From Cycas panzhihuaensis (lineage: Eukaryota; Cycadophyta): a stretch of 64,000 nucleotides of DNA. This document shows positions 46,331 through 56,542 of this stretch, piece after piece (the stretch's first letter is position 1; each line of letters begins with the position of its first letter). The notes under the pieces were generated by a model that did not search any database, had not been told where the DNA came from, and saw only the letters and a list, made by a program, of their open reading frames with translations. The stretch lies in contig CM041465.1 of the NCBI GenBank assembly GCA_023213395.1, positions 88,295,741 through 88,359,740 of the forward strand, given 5' to 3'. The translations under genes and the position numbers were made by a program.

Positions 46331-48086
46331 GATAGATAGATAGATAGATATTAATATTATAGTATACCATATTATATTAACATTATAGTACGTATCAGGG
46401 CAAGACTATGCATTAATACAACGTATTAATATATATATATATTTCATTGGATTCTTAATAAACATGCAAGTGAGGCCAAATAGTGGTGTAGTCAATTTTT
46501 TTAATAGGCAAAAAAGGCCAAACAAGTGCATTATATAAGATTTGGCATATGATCAGTTGTCAAGATATAAAGGAGTTTTAGCTATTTTCAACCCTTTATT
46601 GAATTCTTTATACTGTTGTGCACTCTAGCAACAATAACATCCTATGAGAATCTCAGAGCATAATTCATATCACTGGGACACCAGTAAGAATCAAGATGTC
46701 CCTTGGTACCTAAGTAAATATTTTGATGACGTCAAAATAAGAGCCATAAACAAAATAGCAAACAACTCAAATTTTGTTGTGAAACCTTTAGAGAGAGAAC
46801 TTGAATGCAATGAGTATCTCAAATTAGAAGAGTTTTGGAAGAATTATAATGGATGATTTGATTATTTTAAGAGGTGAGTTAACTTCTTTCATTACATATA
46901 TTATGAACTTAAATCTCCATTATATACATCAGCAAATAATTATGAGATAAGTATGCTCGATAAAGAATTACCTTTGGTAATGTCCAACCCAGAAGTTTTG
47001 TGAGAGTGCTAAATTCAAGAGTCGGTATGAAAAAGTTTTCGAGAATATTTAGCATTAAAATGGAACTCGTCATATTACAAGTATGTGATAGCCTTCAAAA
47101 TGAAAATGGAGAAACTTGAGTATGCACATCCAATAAATGAAAAATGGTTGTATTATATAACATAAACAATATCATTTTAAAAAACATTTTCTTTTGAAAA
47201 GCTCCTAAAAGTTAGATAAACAATTCCTCCTGGTCATATGAAATCATTTCATAATGAATTAGCATAAAAGAAGCAAGCAAATCTCGTTGTAGAAATAAAT
47301 GGTTAGTAAAGCCAAGATTAACTCCACAAGATAAATATCATGACCAAATGCAAAATGAAGTTCTACGCAGTGTGCATCACAAAAATAAGTTGAAGCTTCT
47401 AGCTATTATTCAGATATATCAGGAATATTATATAATGAACCTATTAAGCATGAAGCAAGAGATATCAACCTCAAGTTTGGAAATAGAGTGGCCTAACTCC
47501 TGATATAAAGAATGATACTCATAACATTGCAAGCAAAACTTTAAAAGATAACATTAGTGGAATCAATGTATAGGATAATAAGAATCAAATAGTTACAACG
47601 TATATACCAAAGAACTCCCTAGTATTAGCAATAATAGTTTTGTCTCCTAAAGAATCCGAGAAGATCCCAAGCATTGTTATAGAATCCTATATATTTTAAA
47701 ACAATATTAGTTTATATCAACACCCATGATGACTTTTCAAATACCTACATTCAATAATCTCGCGAATAACGACTATTCAAAATGTAGCATATATTGATAG
47801 TCTGAAATTCGCATTGAGTGGAAGATTTTTGGCAGCAATCTTCAATCCGTAGATGAGTATATGAAAATTCAACACTCTCACAGTCGGCATCTACCAAAGA
47901 ATTTCAACTAGCCTACAACAATATCAACTTATTCAAGTTTGCCCTTGTATTTGTATTTGTTATTGTTTAAAATTATAATAGTCACGACTTGACAACATAT
48001 AGCAGATGACTATGGCATCTTCTTAACAACAAGAAACAACATCAAGCCGTCATTTTTAACATGCCTCAAGGGCGAAGCATTTCAAT
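45428..48086 (+). pseudogene. Internal region of element H with decayed ORFs
   Basis: 2.66 kb, no protein family recognised. The longest clean piece is 46644-46856 (ENLRA-like start, then WYLSKYFDDVKIRAINKIAN and ECNEYLKLEEFWKNYNG). Shorter pieces follow near 46900-47160 (ALKWNSSYYKYVIAFKMKME). Stops are frequent. There is no CCHC, DSG, YxDD or RNase H motif. The left third (45580-46020) consists of diverged tandem copies of a TTGT...CTATAGATATAATCT word. Confidence 0.4.
46246..46347. repeat. (CA)n ... (TG)n ... (GATA)n microsatellite cluster
   Basis: About 46253-46271 is (CA)n and about 46301-46327 is (TG)n, in inverted arrangement with a 30-base spacer, followed by TAGATAGATAGATAGATAGATA. 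The CA and TG arms can base-pair. Confidence 0.85.
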
Positions 48087-48096
48087 AAGGGGGTGT
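48087..48096 (+). other. Polypurine tract of element H
   Basis: AATAAGGGGG, then TGT, precedes the 3' LTR start at 48097. The start at 48097 rather than 48094 is chosen because it gives the matching TSD TTCAC. Confidence 0.6.
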
Positions 48097-48308
48097 TGTT
48101 ACAGACCTAATTACAATTAACTATTCCTTTCAAAATGACACTATGTTGCATTTAAATATCCAAATACCATTGCATCAAAACATTATTCATTTTTATAATC
48201 AATTATTTGGTTTTTAACCTTTTGACACTTCAGTGTACTTGCTGGTGCTTGTGTGTTCTTCCCTCATTTGTGTTCCCGTCATCAAGTTATAAACTTAGGT
48301 TCATAACA
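48097..48308 (+). repeat. 3' LTR of element H
   Basis: 212 bp, TGTTACAGACC...CATAACA, followed by the TSD TTCAC. Confidence 0.85.
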
Positions 48309-48313
48309 TTCAC

Positions 48314-48429
48314 CTTCTCCATTTAAGAGATCTACACATAGCTCCATAATTGGCAGCATATGTGATCCTCTTATGTGCAGATCATGCGATTTTAAGAATT
48401 CAAGATATGCTGTAGAATTTATATGCCTC
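48314..48429 (-). CDS. Candidate internal exon abutting element H
   Basis: Minus strand: acceptor TGTTTTAG, then 116 bases open in one frame (RHINSTAYLEFLKSHDLHIR, GSHMLPIMELCVDLLNGE), then GAAG|GTGAA, a plausible splice donor. I do not recognise the peptide and it does not match a receiver or Myb domain. The donor GTGAA is exactly the target site duplicated by element H (TTCAC on the plus strand), so the donor GT survives on this side and the original intron continuation (GTGAAAGAG) lies on the other side of H at 24498. A chance open stretch is quite possible. Confidence 0.2.
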
Positions 48430-49028
48430 CTAAAACATACAAAATCAAGATAGCAAATATTAGGCCATGATGGGCATTTTACTAAACAAACACTATACTG
48501 CCATTATGTCGAGAAAACGACTTTGGAAACAAGTAGGGTACAAGTTGGAATAGAACTTTGAAATTTGGACCATCTGCAGTGTTTGGTCGTCTGAATGGGT
48601 CAAGAGATAACCAATCGAAACACAAAACAAAAGCATTAAACTGTTTCATCAATGACAAAAGGCCAACAACTTCAACCACACATGAAACATCCCACAACTG
48701 TGATTGCCATTTTGGGGTGGTTTTTATTCTGTATTGGAAGTTTTCAAAATCAGCTTTGGCTTTTGCAGTCGCTTTGGCTAGTTTTTATTCTGTCTTAACT
48801 TTCTTGTAATTGGATTTCTTGTCTTCAGAGAAGTGCTCCTTTGCATCTGTATTGGAGATTTTCAAAATCAGTTTTGGCTTTTGTAAGTCGCTTACTGGTT
48901 TCTCTTCTGTCTTAACTTTCATGTAGCCGGATCTCCTGTTAAAGAAGAGCTCCTCTGCTGCTTTGCTTTTTTCTTTGAGATTTCCTTCCTTTGGCAGCTA
49001 TCTGTGACTGCAACTTGACTCATATGAT
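48430..49028. other. Stretch between elements H and I with a tandem duplication
   Basis: No gene recognised; a minus-strand frame at 48482-48697 has no known motif. 48728-48845 and 48846-48965 are diverged tandem copies of a unit of about 118 bp (CTGTATTGGAAGTTTTCAAA / CTGTATTGGAGATTTTCAAA). Confidence 0.5.
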
Positions 49029-49033
49029 TAGCT

Positions 49034-49331
49034 TGAAAAGGGTTAATGACATAAGGTCATTACATTAGTTGATTATTTCGAAAAAGGGTCTTAAGTGAAC
49101 TTTAAATTAGATCACTTAAGTGAAATGCACTTTCATGTGCATTATGTGTAATTTCATTTCACCTAACCCAAATGCTCCCTCTCTCAATATAAAAGTAAAG
49201 CTCAATGGAGGAGATTCATTCTTTACCTCCCCATTTTGTGAGAGCTACTTTCTTTCTCTCAAGTCTCTCTTGCTCCCATGTTTGCCTTTGTGTTTAGTGC
49301 ATGGAGATGAAGGATAGATCCACTCTTTTCA
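49034..49331 (+). repeat. 5' LTR of element I
   Basis: 298 bp, TGAAAAGGGTTAATG...CTCTTTTCA. TATAAAAG at 49188-49195 is the likely TATA box. The 65-codon frame at 49120-49317 recurs unchanged at 56326-56523 and is LTR sequence, not a gene. Confidence 0.96.
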
Positions 49332-49333
49332 TG

Positions 49334-49344
49334 TGGTATCGAGC
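49334..49344 (+). other. Primer binding site of element I
   Basis: TGGTATCGAGC, a one-base-shorter variant of the tRNA-iMet site, two bases past the LTR. Confidence 0.8.
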
Positions 49345-51331
49345 TTGCTTCCTTCATATTCCCACTTGCACTTAATGGAGCCATCACTTCCTTCTCCCCA
49401 CAATCCATGTGGTGAAGGAGATTGTGAAAGTGAATTTAGAAATATTTTCAAGTTATTATGATAGCATATTTTGTATTGTTTTCCTTTCCTTTCTCTTTGC
49501 GGGTTTGGAAGCATAATACAAGGAGTTGTAAGGCCCAAGGATTCCAACTTTTTGGCCATTCATGCTATCCCATTCTTCTTTTCTTTTCCCTTTTTGTCCA
49601 TTTAACAAGGAAATGTCAGAAATTTTTCCAAAGATTTAGAAGAATGATTGTAAGGGAGTTTTACCCATTTTTAAAGAATTTTGAGCCATTTAAAATATCT
49701 ATCATTGTATGCTCTCACCTTGCCCATATTGGGATCCCGGTGATCAAAAATGATGGAAATTTCATATGGTATCATGTGTTAATGAGAGATTAGAAAGCTG
49801 GAATTTCTGCAGAAATTCAATTTGATTGCTGAACTTCACAGTGTCCGCAAAATCTTCTCAGAGATCCAATTGAAGTGATTCCAATTGTCAAAGATGGGGC
49901 TCGAGTCTACTTTCCAACACAAAACCGGCACCTAATTTGGATGCCGATGAGGAAGTTATTGCTGTTTTAGTGAACAGCAGTTATTTTTAGTAAGAATTCG
50001 AAAAATATAATTTCCTAACTTTGCGGGCTGTCAAAAATGTTCCAACTCATTTGGACTGATTCCACTTTACGAAGATGAAGCTCGAGTCTAGTTTGCAAGA
50101 CAAAAATCGGCACTCCATTTAGACATCGTGGGAGAAAGTTATTGCAGATTTAGTGAAGAGTACTTTTTGTATTAACAAAAAAAAAAAAAATGAAGAAAAT
50201 TTCTTCCTTTTATAAGGCTTAAAGCCCATTGTAAAAGTGAGAAAAAAAACACCGGATCGGAGCAATATCCTGTCCTCACTCACTTATTGAGCATTGCATT
50301 TCAAAGACTCTAAAATCACTCAAAGCAAGCACTCCAAAGACACTCCAAGCAAGCACTTCAAGCAAGCACTCCAAAAGCACTCCAAGCAAGCATTATTTTC
50401 GTTAAATGTACGTTTGATGCAATTCGATAATCTTTTCACTCTTCCTAAAAGGAACGCATCACGTCGCTATTTTCCGCCATCTTGTACTGTTCACACACTC
50501 GCCAAGGTTGAGATACCTTGGTTGGCGTAACGCCGTGCCATAAAGGAGGTGTGGGTTTCAAGTTGGGTCCGACTAAACCGGAATATTGGTGAGGTTTGGT
50601 TAGCCATACCATCGTGCCTCAATCGGGATCATCCCGATAACCAACCGAAAAGCGAAACTTTAATACAAGATTAAAATATACCCGATCCAATATCCGTCAT
50701 AGCCATGGGTATGCACGTACCACTCTTTAGAGGAGGTATATAGTCGCTCATTGGTGAACCGGGTGAGGATTGGGAGTACCGGCTCCGTTGTGACTTGGAT
50801 TTCATCACCAAGCACGATTGCGGGTATCGCGGTGAAGGCCAAATTAATTCTACTAGAAGCCTAGGCATCCTTCAACAACCTCAACTACACGTTGGACACA
50901 AGTTAGAGGTTATTGGGTTGATTACGCATCCTACATTCGAGCTTCAAGTTGTGTAAACCTAATGATGTCAACTTCTACATTGGCCTACAATCTTGTATAT
51001 TGATCACTTACTTATTTGTAAAAGTGATCCATAGTGTAATCACAATCATAGTGCTTCTCATATTCTGCTGCGTCAGTTAATATTTGCCACAAGTGTTAGT
51101 GGCCAATTTTTATCATAGTTCTTCTCATATTCCTCGCGTCGGGTTAATATTTGTCACAAGTGTTGGTGACTTTTCTCTAAGTTGCTCCCTTCATCTTTGA
51201 GCAACCATTCTCACTTCTTCTTCCTTCTTCTACACTACTTCATTACATTTCCCATTTGTAAATAGTGATCGGTCATTTATTACCATCACTTTTATAGTCC
51301 CTTGTTCATTTCTTCCCTTCTAAAAGACACA
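49345..51331 (+). other. Element I 5' leader with a short tandem repeat
   Basis: 2 kb, no protein motif. 50300-50395 consists of imperfect tandem copies of CAAGCAAGCACTCCAAA(G/A)(A/C), about six units. A pair of similar blocks (49850-49985 and 50030-50165, each with GATGGGGCTCGAGTCTA- or GATGAAGCTCGAGTCTA-type cores) looks like an older internal duplication. Confidence 0.6.
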
Positions 51332-52300
51332 ATGTCTTCACAATTCAAGCAAAATGTGAACGCATTCTAAAAGGGAAAGAAAATTGGGACATGTGGTTCA
51401 TCGTGTCGAAATCTTTGCAAAGTATGAAGGTCTATGGAGAGATCACTTACAACCTACACCACACTGTTGCATAGGCTACCACAACCGCTTGAGGAGGTGC
51501 TCAAGCTGCTCCCATCAAGGCTAGCTAACGCCAATGGGAACTTGATGATGATAAAATCCGTGCGGGGATATCGCTTGTCACCGATTATTCCTGCATAATC
51601 TCATTGATGAAGCCGTACATGATACAAAGATGGAAAGTTCTTGAAGTTCTTAAGAAGAACTTTGACACTAAATCGGACTTAGAATTTGTTCACTTAGTCT
51701 TTGAAGATGAACAAATTGAAAATGCAAAAGGACATGCAAGTGAGACAATCAATCTCCTTCGTCCAATCAAGCAAGCCATTGATAAAGATTTTAAAACTCA
51801 ATGCATTACATGGGCTTTCTTGATTCATCATGTCTCCATATCCCGGATTATAAAAATCTATTGGGAGTCTTCAATCCGATTGGAACTTTAAAGACCCTAA
51901 ACTTTGAGGATCTTCGATAAGTTCATTGAATTTGATAAGACCTTTGATACCAACTTTGCCACTACATCGGATCCAATTGATCTTGCTTTTGAAGTGGAAG
52001 AAGATCTTTGTTACACCAAAAATCAAGATCAATACTCTCGTAGAGGTGGTAATTCAGGAAGAGGAAGAGGTAGACAACAAGGACAACGTCCTCTTAGTCA
52101 ACAGGCTCCTCAATTCCAACAAAAAGCGATCTCAAGGCCAAGGGCAAAATAATCAACACGGACCTAGATCCGATGTCGAGAGACAATCGGCCGGTCTAAT
52201 ACTTGGTGGAAATCAAACAATCGTGTGCCAAAGGTGTAATAGAAGAGGACATTATGCCAAAAATTGCGTAATCGCCACCAACAAACTACCAAGTTATCAA
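51332..52300 (+). pseudogene. Element I gag
   Basis: ATG at 51332 gives MSSQFKQNVNAF then a stop; the frame shifts to KGKENWDMWFIVSKSLQSMK. 51604-51891 is open: WKVLEVLKKNFDTKSDLEFV, HASETINLLRPIKQAIDKDF. The tail (51904-52306) is Arg/Gly/Gln-rich with an intact zinc knuckle CQRCNRRGHYAKNC. At least three frame breaks. Confidence 0.82.
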
Positions 52301-52439
52301 CAGTAGCCATGGTGCACATAATGTTGATAATACTTCTTTGAAGATGCTTTTGGTGGAGCATAATTTGCTCATGCACACCTTCAAAGAATTGGGACCACTT
52401 CATCAAATGTTGTTGATAGATCCACTAAGTATATTGAGG

Positions 52440-53060
52440 CTCATTGTGGCTATGCTTATTCACTTTTGCCTTCACCACTTGGAGTTGCAAATAGTGCTAC
52501 CTCAAATACTTCATCGTGGATCATGGATCTTTGAGCAACACAACACATGACTTGTCATCGCCAGTTCTTTCAAGATTTTGACTCAAGTTCGTGGTGTTGT
52601 ACACATGGGTGACAAATCATCTCGGCCGATCGAAGGACTTGGAGCAGTTTGCACGAAACTCCTGTGCCTTCCAGTTTTACACTTGTTGATGTTTTATATA
52701 TTCTGCTCAAGCGAGAATCGCTCTCCCCGTCCACCCTTGTCTCTCGTGGATTTGATGAGTGTAGCGCAAACAATCAAACTCTCTCTCTCATTCACCCTCC
52801 TTCAAATCTTTGTGGTTATGAGGGGAATTGTTGATGGTAAACTTTTACGCCTAAGCGGCTCACCATCCTCTCAAGTCAACTATGTTGATGATGAATTTGT
52901 TTTACCACAACCACGACTCCTCAAAAGTTGTCCCAAGCGACTCTATGGCATGCTCGTATGGGCCATATCAAAATTGATCGTTTAAAGAGAACTACAAGAC
53001 ACTCTTCTGGTTTGCCTAAGTTCCTCCAAGCCCTTTAAATGTGAAGCATGTATTATTGCT
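52440..53060 (+). pseudogene. Element I protease and pre-integrase region
   Basis: At about 52511-52560 the sequence encodes SWIMDL, stop, ATQHMTCHRQFF, a protease active site in which the DSGA of WIMDSGATQHMT has decayed (catalytic Asp kept, SG lost). Downstream fragments include VHMGDKS and, in another frame, ARMGHIKIDR-like and FKCEACIIAKSQRQPFP pre-integrase pieces near 52950-53080. Confidence 0.78.
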
Positions 53061-54310
53061 AAATCTCAAAGACAACCCTTTCCTCGTAGTCGTTGGAAAT
53101 CTACCCAACCTTTGCGGCTTGTACACTCGGATATATGCGGTCCTATGCCCATCCCTTCTATCAAATGTAGTGGTACTATATTACTTTCATTGATGATTTT
53201 ACCAAGAAAGTATGGGTTGCTTTTCTTGCAAAGAAAGATGAAGCTTTTTCTATGTTTCAAGCTTTCAAGGCCCGCGTGGAAAATGAATCTGGATTCAAGA
53301 TCAAAATACTCAGGACTGACAATGGTGGCAAGTAGACATCCAATGAGTTTGAATCGTACCTACGTCAACGTGGAATCAAACATCAGACCACTGTTGCAGG
53401 TAAACCCCAGCAAAATGGAGTTGCCGAGCGTATGAGCAGGACCATCATGAATATGGCTCGTGCTATGCTGGTATATAAGAATGTCCCTATCTATCTTTGG
53501 GCTGAGGCTATACGGGCTGCGTGTATTGCATCAACACAGTAGTCCCTCCAAGCTCGGCCCCTCTCCACATGAAATGTGGTATGGACAAACCCCCTCTATC
53601 TCGCACTTCAGAATTTTTGGCTCTACTTGTTATGCTCATATTTTGCAGGAACATAGAAATAAGCTCCAAGATAGAGCCATCAAAGGCATCTTTGTCGGAT
53701 ACCCTATGGACAAAAAGGGATACAAGGTTTTTATACCTTGAGGCGCCAAAATCATCATCACTAGAGATGTTATCTTTGCGAGATCGAAGATCAATTACTC
53801 GACTTGACTCCAAGACGCCTTCATATCGATTTAATGATGCTCACGAATTTGATGTCCAGTTCCAAAATTTAGGGGAGATCTTTGAATGATGCTTAAAATC
53901 TTGGAATCGACAATAGAGCCTCGGAGGATACAAGGTGACTCCAATCCAATGTGTACACATCCGGCACCATCATTTGTGAGCGACCAAGTTGACAAAGGCA
54001 AAGCCATAGCGAAGGATCATCTTCTCCAACATCCGTGGTGGCCCATCTTCTCCAAAGATCGCCAACTTCCTCCGTGCCAAATATTTCACATGATCCTTTT
54101 CAGGATCAAAACGAAGACCAAGAGGTTGTGGAAATGAAAACCTCATTCCCAACTCGAGGTTTTCGTGAAGCCTACCCACACAAGGACATGCGACCAGATG
54201 AGGTAGGCAAAACTGGCACTAGAAGTGCCCATAGAGCAAGGATGCATGAATCACTTTCCGTTGAGCTTGAACCAAATGATCGCATCTTGCTCTTAATGAA
54301 GATCCCCTAA
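53061..54310 (+). pseudogene. Element I integrase
   Basis: LRLVHSDICGPMPIPSIKC (first Asp) near 53112. In a shifted frame, YYFHxxDDFTKKVWVAFLAK-type and LRTDNGGK followed by TAG (second Asp) near 53308-53335, then GKPQQNGVAERMSRTIMNMA (catalytic Glu) near 53400. PSPHEMWYGQTPSISHFRIF and KGIFVGYPMDKKGYKVF lie at about 53550-53740. Frame breaks separate these blocks. Confidence 0.85.
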
Positions 54311-55100
54311 CGTACCAAGAAGGTCAGAAAGCATGCAGCTTGGAGAAATGCCATGAACGAAGAGTATCAATCTCTTATTAAGAACGGTACATGGGAGCTT
54401 GTTGATCTACCACTTGGAAGAAAGGTAGTTCAAAATAAATGGGTGTTCAAAAACAAGTATAGATTAGATGGCACCCTAGAAAAACACAAAGGCGAGGTTG
54501 GTAGCAAAAGGATTCACGCAAAGGGAAGGCATTGACTACACCGAAATCTTTGCTCCTACAACCAAGTGGCCTACAATCAGAACTCTAATAGCCTTGGCTG
54601 CTCAACAGGGTTGGAAAATCCACCAACTCGATGTTAAGACTGCATTTCTCAATGGGGACCTTAAAGAAGAAATTTACATGGCTCAAATGTAGGATCGAGA
54701 TTGGCGGTCGGGAGCATAAAGTTTGTAGGCTCAAAAAGTCCTTATCTGACCTAAAGCAAGCCCTCGTGCTTGGTTTACCAAGTTGTCTGAAAGAATGAGG
54801 CAACTTGGATATGAGGTTGGGACTATCAAGATATTGATGCAACATTATTCATCAAGCGCCAAAATGATAAAGTCACTTACCTCTTAATCTTTGTGGATGA
54901 CATGCTCATAACGGGAATAGTGAGCAGTGTCGGCCGGTGAAGAAGGACCTTGCTAAAACTTTTGAATTATCGACCTCGGGTTGATGAAATATTACTTGGG
55001 AATTGAAGTAACTCAAAAGGATGGCAAAATCTTTCTCTCCCAAGAAAAATATATCAACGATCTTACGACAAAGTTTCGGTTGGAAGGTGCTCGACGGTGG
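54311..55100 (+). pseudogene. Element I reverse transcriptase
   Basis: MNEEYQSLIKNGTWELVDLP at 54353; after a frameshift near 54495, [20 protein letters not shown] and [20 protein letters not shown]. Then decayed KVCRLKKSLSDLKQA near 54715-54765, and LIFVDDMLITG (YVDD changed to FVDD) near 54889. MKYYLGIEVTQKDGKIFLSQ follows at 54981. Short deletions are evident in the [10 protein letters not shown] region. Confidence 0.86.
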
Positions 55101-55800
55101 ATACACCTATGGAGCCTAATATTAAGCTCTCGGTTGATGGTGACAATAGGGAGGCGACGCAACACTCTACGGGCAACTTGTAGGTAGTCTCATCTATACT
55201 ACCAACACAAGGCCGGATATTGCACACTGTCGGCATTCTTGCAAGATTCATGACAAATCCTAAGCGGAATCATTGGCAGTCGCAATACGAGTGTTGAGGT
55301 ACTAAAGGCGACTAGCAAATATGGTGCATTGTATGAACCCAATGCGAATTTAAACTTTATGCATACAGACTCGGACTTTCTTGGGAGATAAAGACACGGG
55401 AAGATCTACGTCGAAGTCGTAACATTTCTTGGAGCGACACCAATATCATGGAGATCCAGACGGCAAAAGATAGTTGCAGACTCAAGCTGCTGAGTACATT
55501 CTCGAGACAAGCAAGGAGGTGATATGGCTTAGAAAATTGTTGAATACATTAAATGCCACCCAAACAAGTTCTACTAGCTTACATGTAGATAATCAATCTA
55601 CAATCCAGGATGGCTAAAAATCCTCGTATTTCATGATCGTACCAAACATATAAGTACAAAAGTCCACGAGATTAGAGAACTAGTTCATGATGGCACAATT
55701 CAATTGAGTCTTGCCCACAGCGGATCAAGTGGCCGATATCTTCACCAAACCACCGAAGAGGGTGAAGTTTGAGCGATTCAAAGCAACTCAGCCTTAGGGC
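55101..55800 (+). pseudogene. Element I RNase H, heavily broken
   Basis: Fragments in several frames: LVGSLIYTTNTRPDIAH-like (55180-55220), DSDFLGR-like (55370), VEVVTFLGATPISWRSRRQK (about 55415-55470), KHISTKVHEIRELVHDGTIQ (about 55650-55700) and ADIFTKPPKRVKFERFK (about 55730-55780). All characteristic pieces occur in order. Confidence 0.78.
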
Positions 55801-56239
55801 CTCCATCTCGGTGATTGAAGGAGATGACAATAGGACCATCATACTGCCTCATTCGTGAAAACCCCTTGTGGGCGGCGGAAGGACAAGAGTAAGTCTACTC
55901 TATCCCATTCGTGAAAACCCCATGTGGTAGCGAAAGGATAAGGGTTGTATCATTTTGGAAAATCGGAACTGTGAAAACCCAAAAGGGCATGGGGATGACC
56001 AAATGGTATATGGAGACTCGAGATTTCAGCTACAAAATTTATTGTCTTGATTGGCTATCTGGCTACATTTAAAGAGTCTACTGAGCCAAGTTAGTAGATT
56101 AGAAAATTTGTGGGTTTTCTTCCCCATGAGGGTTTCCATAAAAGTATCATACTAGTTTGCTTTGTAAGAGGCTCAAATGAAGACCTCATAGGATAGAATA
56201 AAATAGAATGAAATGACCTTCTACCATTAAGGGGGAGAT
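55801..56239 (+). other. Element I 3' untranslated part and polypurine tract
   Basis: Non-coding, with repeated GTGAAAACCCC words (about 55854, 55910 and 55971), ending in TTAAGGGGGAGAT (56227-56239) before the 3' LTR. Confidence 0.75.
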
Positions 56240-56537
56240 TGAAAAGGGTTAATGACATAAGGTCATTACATTAGTTGATTATTTCGAAAAAGGGTCTTAA
56301 GTGAACTTTAAATTAGATCACTTAAGTGAAATGCACTTTCATGTGCATTATGTGTAATTTCATTTCACCTAACCCAAATGCTCCCTCTCTCAATATAAAA
56401 GTAAAGCTCAATGGAGGAGATTCATTCTTTACCTCCCCATTTTGTGAGAGCTACTTTCTTTCTCTCAAGTCTCTCTTGCTCCCATGTTTGCCTTTGTGTT
56501 TAGTGCATGGAGATGAAGGATAGATCCACTCTTTTCA
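56240..56537 (+). repeat. 3' LTR of element I
   Basis: 298 bp, same as 49034-49331 at every position I compared; followed by the TSD TAGCT. Confidence 0.96.
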
Positions 56538-56542
56538 TAGCT

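Larger units (their letters stand above)
24499..48308 (+). mobile_element. LTR element H, outermost of the nest
   Basis: The 5' LTR is split: 24499-24542, then element D with its TSD, then 45208-45413. The 3' LTR is 48097-48308. The TSD TTCAC is perfect (24494-24498 and 48309-48313). LTRs start TGTCACGAACC or TGTTACAGACC and end CATAACA. A primer site GGTATCAAAGC follows the 5' LTR and a G-run precedes the 3' LTR. After removing nested DNA the element is only about 3.15 kb, with no recognisable pol. It is non-autonomous or heavily deleted. Confidence 0.88.
49034..56537 (+). mobile_element. Ty1/copia element I with identical-looking LTRs
   Basis: LTRs 49034-49331 and 56240-56537 are both 298 bp, and I see no difference between them. 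The TSD TAGCT is perfect (49029-49033, 56538-56542). The primer site TGGTATCGAGC is two bases after the LTR, and a polypurine tract AAGGGGGAGA is present. The copia order is complete, but gag, protease, integrase, RT and RNase H all carry stops or frameshifts. Identical LTRs mean very recent insertion, so the coding defects were probably already present in the RNA template. Confidence 0.95.

Noticed and set aside
46644-46856. Considered as an endogenous pararetrovirus fragment
   Set aside because: No movement protein, coat, protease or RT motif could be matched, and the paired LTRs, PBS and TSD show the surrounding unit is an LTR element.
48094-48096. Alternative 3' LTR start of element H at TGTTGTTACAG
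   Set aside because: Starting at 48097 (with 24499 on the left) gives the perfect TTCAC target duplication; 48094 does not.
49120-49317. 65-codon frame repeated unchanged at 56326-56523
   Set aside because: It lies wholly inside the two LTRs of element I; the repetition reflects LTR identity, not a gene family.
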